Shown: in pieces, positions 1 through 8,712 of the stretch
How the letters are laid out: the number at the start of each line of letters is the position of its first letter
Position numbering within the stretch: position 1 is the stretch's first letter
DNA from: Terriglobus saanensis SP1PR4
GTDB taxonomy: Bacteria > Acidobacteriota > Terriglobia > Terriglobales > Acidobacteriaceae
Direction: 5' to 3'
DNA length: 64,000 nt
Assembly: GCF_000179915.2 (NCBI RefSeq)
Contig: NC_014963.1
Location: forward strand, 1,922,001-1,986,000
Translations under genes and position numbers: made by a program
The notes under the pieces: generated by a model
The model's input: only the letters and a program-made list of their open reading frames with translations
Database searches by the model: none
What the model was told of the DNA's origin: nothing

Positions 1-961
1 CTACTCACCAAACTATAATGACCTGCTGACACCAGTCGTCGGGTCCATTGAAGTCGGTACAGTTCAGCAGCTTCCGCAGCGGCTGAGTCAGCCGCTAGAA
101 TATTCCAGTTTCTTCACCGTAGAGCATGAGCTTCCGCAACACTGGAATGTGAGGGTTAACTTATATCTCGGCAAGGTGTGGAATGTGCTTCGGAACAAAA
201 ACATCAATGCACCCATGGTAAAGAGCAGCATAGGCTCTGCTCCTGATCCCTCAGCCGCTCTGCTTGCGCCCCGGCCTACAGTCACAAATAAAAACATTTT
301 GGAATATCAGGATTCGGGTCACTTCGCAGGAAATGTACTCGCCTTCGTCATCAACCAGCATAGCTATAAGCGCTTCGGTTTATTTGCATACTACGCATAT
401 CGGAACTCCTGGACAAATGTCAGCAGTGGCGACGGGTTTCCTCAGTCGAGTTACAGTGATGTGGGCGACTCTTCCAGGGCTGACTGGGCGCACACTCACA
501 GCTTCTTCCTGACAGGAAATATCAATCTGCCCTATGGGTTGACCTTGTCCACGGAGTTCGATGCGCAGCAGGGAACTCCATATAACATCATTACTGGCAC
601 AGACAACAATGGCGATGGAAACTTTAATGATCGTCCCTCATACGCTTCTGCACCCGGTGCTGGAATATATAGCACGCGCTTTGGATTACTCACCGCCAAC
701 GCGGTGAACGGGGATGTTCCGCGTAACTTGGGAACTATGCCCGCAACGATCCACATGGATATGAACTTGAGTCGATCATTCAGCCTGAGTGCTGCGGACA
801 AGGCGCACTCGCGCACACTCACGTTGAATGTCCGTACGGCAAACCTGCTGAATCATACGAACGTCACCGCGGTTCGAACCGTTCTTTCCTCAACCCTTGG
901 GCAGCCGCTTTCGGCCGAGAACTCCCGCAGGGTAGAGTTGGGCGCCAGGTTTGCTTTTTAG
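1..961 (+). CDS. TonB-dependent receptor-like outer membrane protein, C-terminal part
   Basis: The reading frame is already open at the first bases of the window and closes with TAG at 959-961, so only the last ~320 residues are present. The sequence has the alternating polar/aromatic strands of an outer-membrane beta barrel. It shows the typical end of acidobacterial carboxypeptidase-regulatory TonB receptors: a 'GTPYNIITGTDNNGDGNFNDRP' type loop near the middle, 'NLLNHTNV' about 40 residues from the end, and a terminal aromatic residue (ARFAF). These proteins import or bind oligomeric substrates at the outer membrane. The substrate cannot be told from this part. The LytS/LytTR pair begins 60 bp downstream and could be regulatory, but that is inference. 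Confidence 0.8.
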   Translation, partial: YSPNYNDLLTPVVGSIEVGTVQQLPQRLSQPLEYSSFFTVEHELPQHWNVRVNLYLGKVWNVLRNKNINAPMVKSSIGSAPDPSAALLAPRPTVTNKNILEYQDSGHFAGNVLAFVINQHSYKRFGLFAYYAYRNSWTNVSSGDGFPQSSYSDVGDSSRADWAHTHSFFLTGNINLPYGLTLSTEFDAQQGTPYNIITGTDNNGDGNFNDRPSYASAPGAGIYSTRFGLLTANAVNGDVPRNLGTMPATIHMDMNLSRSFSLSAADKAHSRTLTLNVRTANLLNHTNVTAVRTVLSSTLGQPLSAENSRRVELGARFAF

Positions 962-1020
962 TCCTTGCAGCAGGAGTATGGAATCAGGCGATGAAGATAG
1001 GAAGAAAGTGTTGGTGATCT

Positions 1021-2178
1021 ATGAAAGGGATGCCGATGCGGTATTTAGCTTTGAGAGCCCCGGATAAAAAGGCTACAGTCTCTTCGCTGGAAGAGTCGTT
1101 GCCCAGGGCACACGGGCAGCGATCGATCAGGGCCCGGGATTGGCAGGTCTTCCTCGCCGTCAGTATCGTACTTACTCTTCTTATGGCGAGCGAGTGCAGA
1201 TCCATCACCGCACCTGCGTCTCTTCGGTACGGTGCGATCTTTTCGTGGTGGTGGGGCCTCGTTGCGCTCGGCCTATGGCGACTTAGACTATGGGCGCCTT
1301 CGGCTTTACGTTTCACTCCAACGACAGTGTTCCTTCACTTATTGGCTGCTGTCGCTCTTGGTCTCCTGCATCTTCTTGTCATTGGAATCGTCCACTCTCT
1401 GATTCCAGGATGGCCTGTTCATGGAAACGTCCAACATCTCTGGCTGCTGTACTTCGATCTCAATCGTTTTGGAATTGAGCTTCTGGTTTATGGCTTTGCT
1501 TTGGGTGTTACCGGACTATTGTTTTCACAGTCTCAGAGACAGCGGGATGCAATCCAGACACTCACTCTTGAGAGACAGTTATCGCGGGCCCAGCTAAAAG
1601 CCCTGCAAATGCAGATGGAGCCCCACTTTCTGTTTAATACGTTGAACGCCCTTGCAAGTCTGGTAGCACAAGGAAGAAATCCAGAGGCGACAAAGACACT
1701 CTCGCATCTTGACACGATTTTGCGCACAACTCTCCAGCGTCGCACACCGGAGAAAGTTCCTTTCCTGGAAGAACTCAGAACCATCGAGAGCTATCTGGCG
1801 ATTCAACAGGTTCGGTTTGCCGATCGTCTACGGGTGGAGTTTGATACGACCCCGGAAGCTCTGGAAGGTCTTGTACCGTGTTTCCTGCTCCAGCCGATCA
1901 TTGAAAACGCAATCCAGCATGGAATTGCTCCGATGGAGGCAGGCGGTCTGATCGAGACTCGCGTGGAGCGCGTGGGAGACAGCCTCTGCATACGAGTGAG
2001 AGATAACGGTTCCGGCTCAACCACTCTGCTTACAGCGGGGCATGGAATCGGTCTGCAGAATACACGAGAGCGCCTTGCCTTCTTCTATCCTCATACGCAC
2101 GACTTCGCGGCGGCTCCACTTGTAAGTGGCGGATATGAAGTCACGATTGAAATACCGTACGAGCGTATCGTTGTATGA
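1021..2178 (+). CDS. LytS/YehU-type sensor histidine kinase
   Basis: Membrane sensor kinase of 385 residues. Four or more hydrophobic segments lie between about residues 40 and 175. A short coiled linker follows, then the His_kinase block with 'EPHFLFNTLNAL', where His202 is the phospho-accepting residue. The ATP-binding module has its N box in 'QPIIENAIQHGI' and glycine boxes near residues 335-350. It should autophosphorylate and pass phosphate to the response regulator that overlaps it by 4 bp (ATGA). The start at 1021 lacks a strong ribosome binding site; ATG 1036 (MRYLALR) is an alternative. The N-terminal sensor region is not a recognised ligand domain, so the signal is unknown. Confidence 0.9.
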   Translation: MKGMPMRYLALRAPDKKATVSSLEESLPRAHGQRSIRARDWQVFLAVSIVLTLLMASECRSITAPASLRYGAIFSWWWGLVALGLWRLRLWAPSALRFTPTTVFLHLLAAVALGLLHLLVIGIVHSLIPGWPVHGNVQHLWLLYFDLNRFGIELLVYGFALGVTGLLFSQSQRQRDAIQTLTLERQLSRAQLKALQMQMEPHFLFNTLNALASLVAQGRNPEATKTLSHLDTILRTTLQRRTPEKVPFLEELRTIESYLAIQQVRFADRLRVEFDTTPEALEGLVPCFLLQPIIENAIQHGIAPMEAGGLIETRVERVGDSLCIRVRDNGSGSTTLLTAGHGIGLQNTRERLAFFYPHTHDFAAAPLVSGGYEVTIEIPYERIVV

Positions 2179-2954
2179 CTTTACGGGCTGTGCTCGTCGA
2201 CGATGAGTTGCTTGCGCGGCAGCTTCTCCGGCTGCTGCTCAGTCACCACACCCATATCCAGATCGTCGCAGAATGCAAGAATGGCCGAGAGGCCATTGAG
2301 TATCTGCAGTCAGCGCCGGTGGACCTGCTGTTTCTCGACGTGCAGATGCCGGGGATCACTGGTTTCGATGTAGTGGAGCAAGTGGGACTGCAACATCTTC
2401 CTCCCACCATCTTTGTCACGGCTTATCAAGAGCACGCCGTGCGGGCATTTGATATGAACGCAATCGATTACCTGACGAAGCCCGTGCAAGCAGAGCGACT
2501 TCAAATTGCGATTGGAAAGGTCCAGGAGAAGATCACCGCCAAAACTGCTCTGCTGACTCAGCTACAACTCGTAGAGGTGCTGAACGAGTTACGGAATGTG
2601 AGCGGGAAAGTCAAAACTTATCCCTCTCGCCTTTTAGTCAAAGATGGCGTCAAAGAGATTCTTCTTCCGGTGGAAGCCATCGAGTGGATTGAAGCGGCGG
2701 AGTACTACTCCTGCCTTCATTCAAAGGGACGCAGGTTCATGTTGCGCGAAACGATTACTGATCTCGCCAACAGATTGGATCCCGAACAGTTCGTTCGCAT
2801 CCACCGATCCTCGATCGTCAATCTCAACCTGATACGAGAGATTTATCGTGAAGGACAGGAAGATGGCTGCGTCGTGCTGGTCGATGGTCGAAAGCTCAAA
2901 ATGAGCAAGGCAGGTCGACAGAGGTTAACTGAGACTGGAAAGGCTTCGACCTAG
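2175..2954 (+). CDS. LytTR-family response regulator
   Basis: Response regulator of 259 residues translationally coupled to the kinase (ATGA overlap). Receiver domain is at residues 1-120, with acidic pocket DDE at 9-11, phosphoacceptor Asp55 in 'LFLDVQMPG' and Lys102 in 'YLTKP'. The C-terminal LytTR DNA-binding domain (about 150-255) contains the expected 'IEWIEAAEYYSCLHSKGR' and 'FVRIHRSSIVNL' segments. Such regulators bind direct repeats upstream of target promoters. No obvious pair of repeats was found next to this operon, so the targets are unknown. The flanking TonB-type receptor is a candidate target only by proximity. Confidence 0.93.
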   Translation: MTLRAVLVDDELLARQLLRLLLSHHTHIQIVAECKNGREAIEYLQSAPVDLLFLDVQMPGITGFDVVEQVGLQHLPPTIFVTAYQEHAVRAFDMNAIDYLTKPVQAERLQIAIGKVQEKITAKTALLTQLQLVEVLNELRNVSGKVKTYPSRLLVKDGVKEILLPVEAIEWIEAAEYYSCLHSKGRRFMLRETITDLANRLDPEQFVRIHRSSIVNLNLIREIYREGQEDGCVVLVDGRKLKMSKAGRQRLTETGKAST

Positions 2955-3112
2955 CGTTTCCTGGCCCGCTCCGAAGCATGCGAGATTCGCCGGACTCGTA
3001 GCGGCGGTGCGGCAATGCTACCGACGTCGGCACGGTATTCGAACTTTCCTTCAGCATGGCCTATTTGACCTCACTTCGTCAGATGCCCTCGACGCACCAT
3101 TTGTAAGACACT

Positions 3113-3622
3113 ATGACTATGAAGAACCAAATGGATCGATCGGAAATCCTTACAGAGATCCGCGAGAAGGCCGCCAGCGCTTCCTCGCTGACTGTCCTGC
3201 AAGAGCAAATCGTTGGAGTGCTGGCAAATAATCTTCCGCACTACTCCTGGACCGGGTTTTACATGCTCGACCCTGAGGATCCGGACACCTTGGTCGTGGG
3301 TTCTTATATCGGCGATCCGACGCCCCACGTTCGTATTCCGGTATCCCAAGGCATCTGCGGGGCTGCAGTTGCGACCGGCAAGACGGTGGTCGTCGACGAT
3401 GTTGGCTCCGATCCGCGCTATCTTTCCTGTTCCATCGAGACCAAGTCTGAAATCGTGGTTCCCATTTATGCTTCCGGAAGGATTATCGGAGAAATCGACA
3501 TAGATAGTCATGATCCTGCAGCATTCACGAGCGCTGACCGCGATCTTCTGGAAGAGGTAGGCAAAATCGTCGGCAGCTTTATAGAAAATTCTTTAACGGA
3601 TACGGATTTGAGGAAGTCTTAG
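3113..3622 (+). CDS. GAF-domain protein related to free methionine-R-sulfoxide reductase
   Basis: Single GAF domain of 169 residues. It shows 'WTGFYML' (46-52), 'VRIPVSQGICG' (73-83), 'YLSC' (103-106), 'SEIVVPI' and 'GEIDIDS', the layout of the YebR/fRMsr family that reduces free methionine-(R)-sulfoxide. Cys82 and Cys106 align with the family's second and catalytic cysteines. The first cysteine, normally just before 'VRIPV', is His72. Activity with a two-cysteine relay is possible, but a sensory GAF role is also possible. It follows the LytTR gene after 158 bp on the same strand. ATG 3119 is an alternative start; neither has a strong Shine-Dalgarno. Confidence 0.75.
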   Translation: MTMKNQMDRSEILTEIREKAASASSLTVLQEQIVGVLANNLPHYSWTGFYMLDPEDPDTLVVGSYIGDPTPHVRIPVSQGICGAAVATGKTVVVDDVGSDPRYLSCSIETKSEIVVPIYASGRIIGEIDIDSHDPAAFTSADRDLLEEVGKIVGSFIENSLTDTDLRKS

Positions 3623-3720
3623 TTTTGCCCATCCGCCCTGCACAGCTCCTACTTTTATGCAAGAAGCGATGGCCGAAATTATCTGTTGTACTGACTGAAC
3701 AGGCTGAGATTCTCACCTGA

Positions 3721-4128
3721 CTATTTGACTGGTGCAACGGGCATTGCGGCCCCCGCTTTGACCCAGTCTTCGACGATCTTGATGTCGGCATCCGAGAGTT
3801 TTTCGCCCTTAGGGGGCATGTTCTTGGGATCGTCTTTGGGCCCTTCGTGCCGGATGAGCTTGATGAGGAGAGAGCTTGTGGGATCGCCTGGCGCAACGGA
3901 TGCGCCGTCGCGTCCGCCTTTCAAAAGAGATTCGCGTGTATCCATGTTGAGACCGCCCCGATGGTTCGTTCCACCATGGCAGCGGGCGCAGTTTGCGTCG
4001 AGGATGGGTTTGACCCGAGTGGTGAAGAAGGCTGCCTTTGTATTGTCCTCGCGTGCTTGAACGGTGCTGGTTTTAAGGGCGAGCGAGAGCGGGACGGTGA
4101 AGAGGATGGTCGGGATAATGGATCTCAT
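3721..4128 (-). CDS. Secreted small c-type cytochrome (planctomycete-type cytochrome c domain)
   Basis: 135-residue exported protein. The start MRSII at 4128 is chosen because GGAGA lies just upstream and it gives a signal peptide ending near 'TVQA'. One haem-binding motif CARCH is followed by 'GGTNHRGGLNMDT'. Distal 'NMPPKG' supplies the likely methionine ligand. This is the arrangement of the single-domain cytochromes found fused to or near planctomycete/acidobacterial dehydrogenases. The final segment 'LSDADIKIVEDWVKAGA' is the usual last helix. Probably a periplasmic electron carrier; its partner is not evident. The metallo-beta-lactamase-fold gene lies 53 bp upstream on the same strand and may be co-transcribed. 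Confidence 0.85.
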   Translation of the reverse strand: MRSIIPTILFTVPLSLALKTSTVQAREDNTKAAFFTTRVKPILDANCARCHGGTNHRGGLNMDTRESLLKGGRDGASVAPGDPTSSLLIKLIRHEGPKDDPKNMPPKGEKLSDADIKIVEDWVKAGAAMPVAPVK

Positions 4129-4181
4129 GGCGTCTCCAGGGAGCTTCGAGGGGTCAGGACTGCGGTATCGTGGTGTGCCGA

Positions 4182-5225
4182 TCAGGGTTTTGTCTGGTCC
4201 CACATGTGTTCGAGTTGATACTTCTGAACCTTGTCGAAGACGGATTGTGTCTTGTCTGTGAGGCGGAAGGAAGCTCCCACAGGCCAGAGTGAGAAGTCGC
4301 GGTAGGCGATACGCTTCGGAGTACCGTGAAGCGAATCCAAAGCAGCCTGCATCTCAAGGAGAGTTCCGCGCGAGAGGGAGAGCTCGTGCTCATCAGGCTG
4401 ATAGATGGTCCCGACGGGGTAATCGAGGAACGGGGTGCGCGTCTCCTCGATATGGCAGCCCAGAATGTGAGCGACGGGCTTGTCCTTTGTGAAGTTGACG
4501 AGACGTGTTGTGCTGCGCACGAAGGCGTCGAAGTCGCGAATGTAGATACGACCCGGATAGACGCTGTCTCCGGTGAGGAGAATGGCGGTCTGCCTGTCAT
4601 AGAGTGCGACGCTCACGACATCGTGACCAGGGATGGGGACAGCATCGAGGACACGGCCTCCAAGGTCAATGGTGCCGATGGCTTCCGGCCAGTTCTTGAT
4701 GCCGTAAAGAGCCTTGGTCGGTTCTACGGCGGCAGCGACGAAAGTGACGGGCATCATGGGATCATGAAGGGCCTGTATGTTGGCGTCGCCGGCTACGTGA
4801 TCTCCATGCGAGTGAGAGTGGACCACGAAGAGTGGTATTGTTTTGCGTTGATTTCGTAGCAGCCACTGATGCACAACGTGTTGCAAGGTGGGAGCAAGGT
4901 TACCTTTGCGTGATCCTGTGTCATACAGAAGGGCACGAGCGTTACCGAAGAAAAGATAGACGAAGGGTTTTTCGTAGTCAGTGCATCCGCTTTGGCGAAG
5001 GATGAAGAGATCAGGGTTGTACTCATGCACCTGCCACTCGGGCATCTCCATGCACTTCGGCCCGCCCGTAGACCAGGTGAGAGGAAGAACGCCAGGACGA
5101 ACAGTGCCTCCATCGGGCTGAGCGAACTGAGCTTGCGTAACGGCTGGAAGAAGAACGCAGGCTAGAAGTGTGTATGCAGAAATTCTCAAGAAGCATTCCT
5201 CTTTCCACGCGTATGTCCCTCTCAT
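4182..5225 (-). CDS. Secreted metallo-beta-lactamase-fold hydrolase
   Basis: Exported hydrolase with the metal-binding motif HSHSHGDH (in 'VVHSHSHGDHVAG') and later ligands in 'PIPGHDVVSVALYD' and 'LLTGDSVYPG'. This is the MBL fold of quinoprotein-relay/alkylsulfatase-like enzymes; the substrate is unknown. ATG 5225 overlaps the stop of the upstream remnant by 4 bp (ATGA), which suggests coupling. A TTG at 5189, preceded by AGAGGA, gives a cleaner signal peptide (MRISAYTLLACVLLPAVTQA) and may be the true start. The N-terminal 'EYNPDLFILRQ...FVYLFFGN' segment is repeated in the upstream remnant. It lies 53 bp upstream of the cytochrome on the same strand. Confidence 0.85.
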   Translation of the reverse strand: MRGTYAWKEECFLRISAYTLLACVLLPAVTQAQFAQPDGGTVRPGVLPLTWSTGGPKCMEMPEWQVHEYNPDLFILRQSGCTDYEKPFVYLFFGNARALLYDTGSRKGNLAPTLQHVVHQWLLRNQRKTIPLFVVHSHSHGDHVAGDANIQALHDPMMPVTFVAAAVEPTKALYGIKNWPEAIGTIDLGGRVLDAVPIPGHDVVSVALYDRQTAILLTGDSVYPGRIYIRDFDAFVRSTTRLVNFTKDKPVAHILGCHIEETRTPFLDYPVGTIYQPDEHELSLSRGTLLEMQAALDSLHGTPKRIAYRDFSLWPVGASFRLTDKTQSVFDKVQKYQLEHMWDQTKP

Positions 5226-5644
5226 GCAAGCTGGAGATGACGTGAAAGTCTTTCTGATGATCGATCGATATCGATGAGGATTGCGACGTGATTCCCAAAG
5301 AGCAGATAGGTAAACGGGCCTTCCCAATGCACGCAGATGTTCTCGCGTAGAAGGTAGGTGTCCTCGTTGTACTGCATCACCTGCACGTGTGGATCTTTGT
5401 TCTTGGCCGCGATTACGGACCCGTAGATCCATCGGAAGCCGATCGTTCCGGGCGCGGGTCCTGCGCACTGGTAGTCATGAACGATCTCCTCCGCGGAATG
5501 CAATGGAACACATGAGTCCGTGTTCCGCGCCTGAGGAGGATTGAGTGGACTGGCAGGGTTGCCGTTCGGGTACACACGACCCGTCGCGGACTGTGGATTG
5601 CCACTCAGTGCCGGGTTGTAGGAGGGTGTCTGCATAGAATTCAA
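5222..5644 (-). pseudogene. 5' remnant of a second metallo-beta-lactamase-fold gene
   Basis: The 140-codon frame ends abruptly. Its last 50 residues, 'VQVMQYNEDTYLLRENICVH' followed by 'EGPFTYLLFGN', match the pre-catalytic segment of the neighbouring MBL protein ('WQVHEYNPDLFILRQSGCTD', then 'EKPFVYLFFGN'). The zinc motif HxHxDH and everything after it are missing. The first half (residues 1-80) is Pro/Asn-rich, without a signal peptide. It therefore looks like a tandem duplicate that lost its catalytic part; the following complete copy starts inside its stop codon. It could still be expressed as a short protein, but enzymatic activity is not expected. Confidence 0.6.
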
Positions 5645-5997
5645 ACCGTCTTTCGTTCATGAAAATCCAACGCATAAGGCATCCCGCTGAATGCAGAAGC
5701 TCTCTATGCTGTAAAACCTGGGAGGTTCTTACAGAATAGACAGCTTCTGCCATCGCTCTCATTGTTATGGCCTTTCTTTATCGCTGCGATAGCTAAGCAC
5801 GCGAAGAGACGTTCATGTGTTCATGGAATGCTGGGGGCACCGATTTCGGTGCGGCAGAAAAGGGCTAAGTGAACCAGGCGCGACGGGGAAGGAACTGAAG
5901 CAGGATAAGTATCTGATGCGATCTTGCCAAAATGCTTTCCCAGGGTGTGCCTCCATCGATACACTCGTCTCGCGCCATGTGAAGCGTCAGGAGTGTT
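5645..5997. other. Intergenic region between divergent genes, with hairpin
   Basis: Divergent spacer between the MBL remnant and the isomerase gene. It must hold both promoters, but no confident -35/-10 pair was picked. A self-complementary segment GCACCGATTTCGGTGC at 5837-5852 could be a small hairpin or an operator. No other structure seen. Confidence 0.4.
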
Positions 5998-6885
5998 ATG
6001 AACCGTCGCAAATTCGGTCAGTTGATTGTGGCAACCGCACTGGAAGGAACATTCCTTTGTGTGGCATCCCAGCTAGAAAAACCTTTAGCTTCGAGTCCCA
6101 GATTTTCCTGCGAGATTGCGACACTTAACCTCGCTTCCTTCGACCGGTGTATTGAGATCGTCGCCGAGGCGGGCTATCAAGGCGTAGAACTGACAGGATA
6201 TTTCCAGAAGTGGACGCCCGAAGAGCAACGTCGCCTTATGGGCAAGATGCGTTCACTCGGTGTGATGATCGACATGTTGAGTGGTCTTCAGGCAAGTTTT
6301 GCCATCCCTGACCAGGCGGAGGAGTTTGTGACGCGGGTTACCTCTCACTGCCGCGTTGCTAAAGGGCTTGAATGTCCGCAGATCAATATTAAGTCTGGCA
6401 AAAGGCTTGACGGTGTCGAGCCACAAGTTCAGTTTGCGGCGGCCGTAGACAATCTGAAGCGAGCCTCTGATGTGGCCGCCAGGAACGGAATCAATATCGT
6501 GATCGAACCGATCGATTTGATCGAAAATCCTACCATCTTCCTGACTTCGGTGAAGGAGGGATTTGAGATCGTACGCGCGGTCAATCGCCCCAACGTCAAG
6601 GTGCTCTACGACTTTTATCATGAGCAACGTGGAGCCGGGAATTTGATCGAGAAGCTCGAAGCAAACATCGACTGGGTGGGTTTGGTTCACATCGCGGATG
6701 TTCCAGGCCGACATGAGCCGGGTACGGGCGAGATTGACTACACAAATATCTATCGCAGTCTGGGGAGATTGCACTACAACGGCTTCATTGCGATGGAGTA
6801 CGGCTCCACGACTGACGCCGTCGCCTCGCTGCGAAAATCGAGAATAGAAGCGCAGAAGGGATTCGCTGAGGGGCTTCGGCTGTGA
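5998..6885 (+). CDS. Hydroxypyruvate isomerase-like sugar isomerase/epimerase (TIM barrel)
   Basis: 295-residue AP-endonuclease-2-like TIM-barrel protein. Barrel landmarks are 'EAGYQGVELTGYF' (beta2), 'INIVIEPID' with the metal-ligand Glu, 'VKVLYDFYHEQ' with Asp and His ligands, 'VGLVHIADVPGRHEPGTGEI' and 'GFIAMEYG'. The last two segments are diagnostic of the Hyi/hydroxypyruvate isomerase branch, which interconverts hydroxypyruvate and tartronate semialdehyde or acts on related keto-sugars. An N-terminal MNRRKF followed by a hydrophobic stretch resembles a Tat signal, so it may be exported like many acidobacterial and planctomycete homologues. ATG lies after AGGAGTGTT. It is convergent with the sulfatase gene downstream. 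Confidence 0.82.
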   Translation: MNRRKFGQLIVATALEGTFLCVASQLEKPLASSPRFSCEIATLNLASFDRCIEIVAEAGYQGVELTGYFQKWTPEEQRRLMGKMRSLGVMIDMLSGLQASFAIPDQAEEFVTRVTSHCRVAKGLECPQINIKSGKRLDGVEPQVQFAAAVDNLKRASDVAARNGINIVIEPIDLIENPTIFLTSVKEGFEIVRAVNRPNVKVLYDFYHEQRGAGNLIEKLEANIDWVGLVHIADVPGRHEPGTGEIDYTNIYRSLGRLHYNGFIAMEYGSTTDAVASLRKSRIEAQKGFAEGLRL

Positions 6886-7048
6886 CTTGCCCGCGTTCCG
6901 AGGGCATCGATCGAGCAATCCGGGAAGGAATTCGACTATTGAGCACAAGTCCGGCCAAGATCCCGTAAACTACCGCCCAGCTCTTTACTTTGTGACGTCA
7001 AGTTTTCACGTACGAACCCACCTAGATCGCAGATGAGATTGCGCCCAT

Positions 7049-8491
7049 CTAGACGTGCGGCTGAATCACAATAGCAGGCTTGCCTGCGAGCACGCGCTCC
7101 AGATTTTCGCATTGCGGGTCGTTGGAGCTTTTCATGTACTCGTGCAACGCCTGTGTCATTCGCTGAATGCGTTTACGGTGTTCAGTGCGATCCATCAGAT
7201 TCACGCGTTGGCCCGGATCTTCCTGAAGATCGAAAAATGCCATTGATGTGCCTGTGGTGAACTGCTCAACACGTGCTTTGATCTGTGGGTCCGTTTCTGC
7301 TGCTTTAACCATGGCGGGGTAGGTGAGTCCCTGCATCGATTCAATGCGAAACTTCAGCCTTCCGTCGCACCATGGCGTAAACATCAGCGAATAACGATCA
7401 TCTTGAATCGCGCGAGAGGGATACTCCGCTCCGGAGTTCACACCGTTCACATGGGTCACAACGAATTCGCGGCCCACGCCTTTAGCGCCATGCATCCGTG
7501 GAATCCATGAGCGTCCATCCATACCCTTGGGTGCTGTAACTTGCAATAGATCCAGCAGCGTTGGCATGTAATCGATATTGCAGGTGAGATCCTCAAAAGT
7601 CTTCGGCTTACTCATGCCCGGATAACGAATCAAGGTGGGTGTCCGCGTTCCATAGTCGTAGGTTGTGGCTTTTGAAAACGGAAACGGCATGCCGTGATCG
7701 GCTGAAAAGAACACGATTGTATCGGACTCAGCCCCTGAGTCTTTTAGTGCCTGTAAAGCCCGGCCGATGCTGATATCCATGCGCTGCGCGCTGTTGTAGT
7801 ACTGGCTCAATTCTTCGCGAATAGCTGGCAGGTCTTCGAGAATCGGTGGAATATCTACCTCCTCGGATCGGATAAGGCGAGGAACTGCATACTCTCCTTC
7901 ATCGTTGTGGTCCATGGTCGCCGCCGCCCGTGCTCCGTAAAAAGGCCTGTGAGGATCATTGATGTTGCAGACTACAAAGAACGGTTTGCTCTCCTTCTGT
8001 GCTGCGGCGATCGCATCCGAGACGCCCTGTCCATATTCCGAAGGCTTCCGGTTCTCGCCGGGGATCGCGTGGTCCCATGGAAAGCAAGAGGGTGGTTGCA
8101 TGTGTTCAGTCTTATGAATCGTTGCGTTGTAATACGCAGCGTCCTTCAATACCGTTACCATCGTAGGAATACCTGCATCGATCGGTGTGAATCCCAAGGC
8201 GCCGCTGCGGTGAGGCACACGCCCCGTCATCATCGCTTCACGCGAGGGTTGGCAGATCGGTGCTGTCGTGCGATTCCGCACGAACCGATGGGACTGTGAA
8301 GCTAATTTGTCCAGGTTTGGAGTCAAGCCGTGCCTGCCTCCCATGAAGTCTGGAAGTGACCAGTTCATATCATCGACAGTAATAAACAGGAGGTTGCTAG
8401 GTTTCCTGGCCGATGAGAGCAACGCGACGTCAGACACCGAAGACGCGACCAGCGCCGCAGCGGATCGCTTTAGAAAATCCCTTCGTCTCAT
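7049..8491 (-). CDS. Tat-exported formylglycine-dependent sulfatase
   Basis: 480-residue arylsulfatase-family enzyme hydrolysing sulfate esters (or N-sulfates) of glycans. MRRRDFLKRS at the N-terminus is a twin-arginine signal; GGAGAG upstream fixes the start at 8491. Metal ligands are Asp40-Asp41 in 'FITVDDMN'. The formylglycine site C-x-P-S-R begins at Cys80 ('ICQPSREAMMTGR'). A second metal site is in 'FFSADHGMPFP'. Cys-type sulfatases need a separate formylglycine-generating enzyme, not seen in this window. The exact substrate is not identifiable; the sequence is closer to bacterial heparan/N-sulfoglucosamine-type groups than to the GALNS type, by impression only. The GntR regulator starts 221 bp away in the divergent direction. 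Confidence 0.92.
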   Translation of the reverse strand: MRRRDFLKRSAAALVASSVSDVALLSSARKPSNLLFITVDDMNWSLPDFMGGRHGLTPNLDKLASQSHRFVRNRTTAPICQPSREAMMTGRVPHRSGALGFTPIDAGIPTMVTVLKDAAYYNATIHKTEHMQPPSCFPWDHAIPGENRKPSEYGQGVSDAIAAAQKESKPFFVVCNINDPHRPFYGARAAATMDHNDEGEYAVPRLIRSEEVDIPPILEDLPAIREELSQYYNSAQRMDISIGRALQALKDSGAESDTIVFFSADHGMPFPFSKATTYDYGTRTPTLIRYPGMSKPKTFEDLTCNIDYMPTLLDLLQVTAPKGMDGRSWIPRMHGAKGVGREFVVTHVNGVNSGAEYPSRAIQDDRYSLMFTPWCDGRLKFRIESMQGLTYPAMVKAAETDPQIKARVEQFTTGTSMAFFDLQEDPGQRVNLMDRTEHRKRIQRMTQALHEYMKSSNDPQCENLERVLAGKPAIVIQPHV

Positions 8492-8712
8492 ATCTTTTCT
8501 CTCCGCCGGACGAGACGGAAACACTGCCATTTCATCGATACCATGCGTGCCTCTTCTATGTATGAGCCCAATAGGCATTTACGCGGAACATGCGGAGAAC
8601 TGGACCAAACAGCAGCTTACGTCATTCCGCAAAACAGCAAGTAGTTAGCGTAGGAGTGGATGTTAGTTTTTTTGGATAGAATACTTAGAATACAACCCAT
8701 CCCCATTCACAC

